This document shows, piece by piece, positions 29,701 to 30,383 of a DNA stretch of 30,383 nucleotides (the first letter of the stretch is position 1; every line of letters begins with the position of its first letter). The stretch comes from Cerioporus squamosus (Eukaryota; Basidiomycota; Agaricomycetes; Polyporales; Polyporaceae), in contig JABYQS010000325.1 in assembly GCA_022592435.1 (NCBI GenBank), forward strand, positions 1-30,383, read 5' to 3'. Under the pieces are notes generated by a model. It saw only the letters and a list, made by a program, of their open reading frames with translations. It was not told where the DNA came from and ran no database searches. The position numbers were made by a program, and so were the translations under genes.

Positions 29701-30383
29701 TCCCGGGGGCTTCACCTGAGTGGTAAGCGAATACTCACTCATGTATGTCTCCGTGGCCCATAGACCGTGACGAGAGTACGAGAGACGCCTCGCATCGATG
29801 TTCTCGTCGGCGAGGACAAGCAGCGGGATCTCGGAGACCAGACCACTGCAGTCTACGGGTGGGGAGGGCAGTATACGTACGTGCTGGGTCGTGCCTTGCT
29901 GTGCGTCTGAGTCTGTCGTTCTGTCATTCTGTCGAGGTTGGGGATCAGTGCTCAATAACGTGTGCTCACATGTGCATACCGTCTGCGTCTTCAGCCGTGC
30001 GCGTGAGGAACCCCCGCAAGTTGCGCAAATTGCGGGGTAGGCCCGTCGAGCATTTAGACGCCGAGCTCGACATCCAGCAGCGCGAGGGTCACCGTGTACA
30101 TTATGTGACTGTACCTACCTGAGAACCTGAAGCGGGTGGCAGAAAGGCCCGCAGCCAGATAATTGGCGAAGTGAGCATGCATACGGCCTGGATGGGGACT
30201 GCAGTGAAGTCGAAGTGAGTCGCACATGCCGCATATATATCATGCATGCAGGGCATACGACTAAGGATTCGGAAGGAAGGTGCTGCTCGCGACAGGCCGC
30301 CAGGGATTCGTTGTCGGAGAAAAATCGCGCGGAAGACACCAGCATGTACGTATGTAGTACTTTGAGCGACGCTGTCCGTGCGG
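29701..30383. other. Right end: possible exon remnants on either strand
   Basis: Between 29764 and 29871 the plus strand is open (TPRIDVLVGEDKQRDLGDQT, AVYGWGGQ), flanked by CCCATAG on the left. The same DNA on the minus strand is also protein-like (LVSEIPLLVLADENIDARRL) and is followed by a perfect 5' splice site GTGAGT (minus strand, 29739-29734). I cannot tell which strand is real. At 30000-30095 the plus strand reads PRKLRKLRGRPVEHLDAELD after CTTCAG, a possible 3' splice site. The DLDAELD-type end with Arg/Gly before it recalls the C-terminus of ALY/Yra1 mRNA-export adaptors, but this is a weak short match. The gene, if any, could extend beyond the window. Confidence 0.3.
30012..30037. 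repeat. Inverted repeat CCCCGCAA/TTGCGGGG around a TTGCGCAA palindrome
   Basis: Two perfect eight-base arms are separated by ten bases that contain the self-complementary TTGCGCAA. It could fold as a hairpin in RNA or be a nested binding site. It lies inside the possible coding remnant that encodes Pro-Arg-Lys-Leu-Arg-Lys-Leu-Arg, so the symmetry may follow from the repeated Arg-Lys-Leu codons. Confidence 0.5.

Noticed and set aside
17955..30383. A transposon or virus filling the right-hand 12 kb
   Set aside because: I found no transposase, reverse transcriptase or integrase motifs, no long terminal or inverted repeats and no viral genes in any frame I inspected.

Overview
The window reads as nuclear DNA of a filamentous basidiomycete, probably an Agaricomycete; a polypore-like fungus is my guess, not something I can prove. 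The reasons are high GC, genes cut by many 41-90 nt GT-AG introns, an F-box protein of the type that is greatly expanded in mushrooms, CT-rich promoter tracts, and a nuclear tRNA with a short intron next to the anticodon. Nothing is organised as a bacterial operon, and I see no viral, CRISPR or complete transposon structure.

Left part (1-8.3 kb). An intact 16-exon M17 leucyl aminopeptidase gene (777-3193, +) is followed by an intron-containing tRNA-Thr(AGT) (3675-3773, -). Beyond these lie remains of a second copy of the aminopeptidase locus. Its promoter plus first exon are inverted at about 5505-5950 (-), and its last exons with their intron are in direct orientation at about 7020-7359 (+). 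Because promoter and intron sequence are retained, the copy arose by DNA duplication, not retroposition. A decayed tRNA-like element sits at 4969-5057 (-).

Middle part (8.3-18 kb). This is the gene-dense section. It holds a Ser/Pro-rich protein of unknown function (8315-10232, +) with an apparent frame break near its N-terminus, a single-exon F-box/LRR-like protein (11060-12580, +), and a small two-exon protein of unknown function behind a clear TATA box (12994-13590, +). A doubtful ORF follows (13613-14080, +). Last is a four-exon gene for a large, mostly disordered nuclear-type protein with a coiled coil and an atypical GATA-like Cys4 zinc finger (15021-17755, -).

Right part (18-30.4 kb). 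No gene with an acceptable continuous model is visible in over 12 kb. About 18.9-21.7 kb holds Ser/Pro/Asp-rich coding-like stretches on the + strand that change frame repeatedly, around a C19 homopolymer. This suggests a broken gene, or one damaged by sequence indels. From 21.7 kb to the end there are only isolated exon-like blocks, several ending in consensus 5' splice sites, plus short simple repeats. I interpret this as a gene-poor region of decayed genes.

The genes do not form an obvious pathway or cluster. I did not find a convincing new system. The best leads are the split, inverted aminopeptidase duplication, the GATA-like finger with an enlarged loop, the two places where coding frames seem to jump, and the field of ghost exons on the right.
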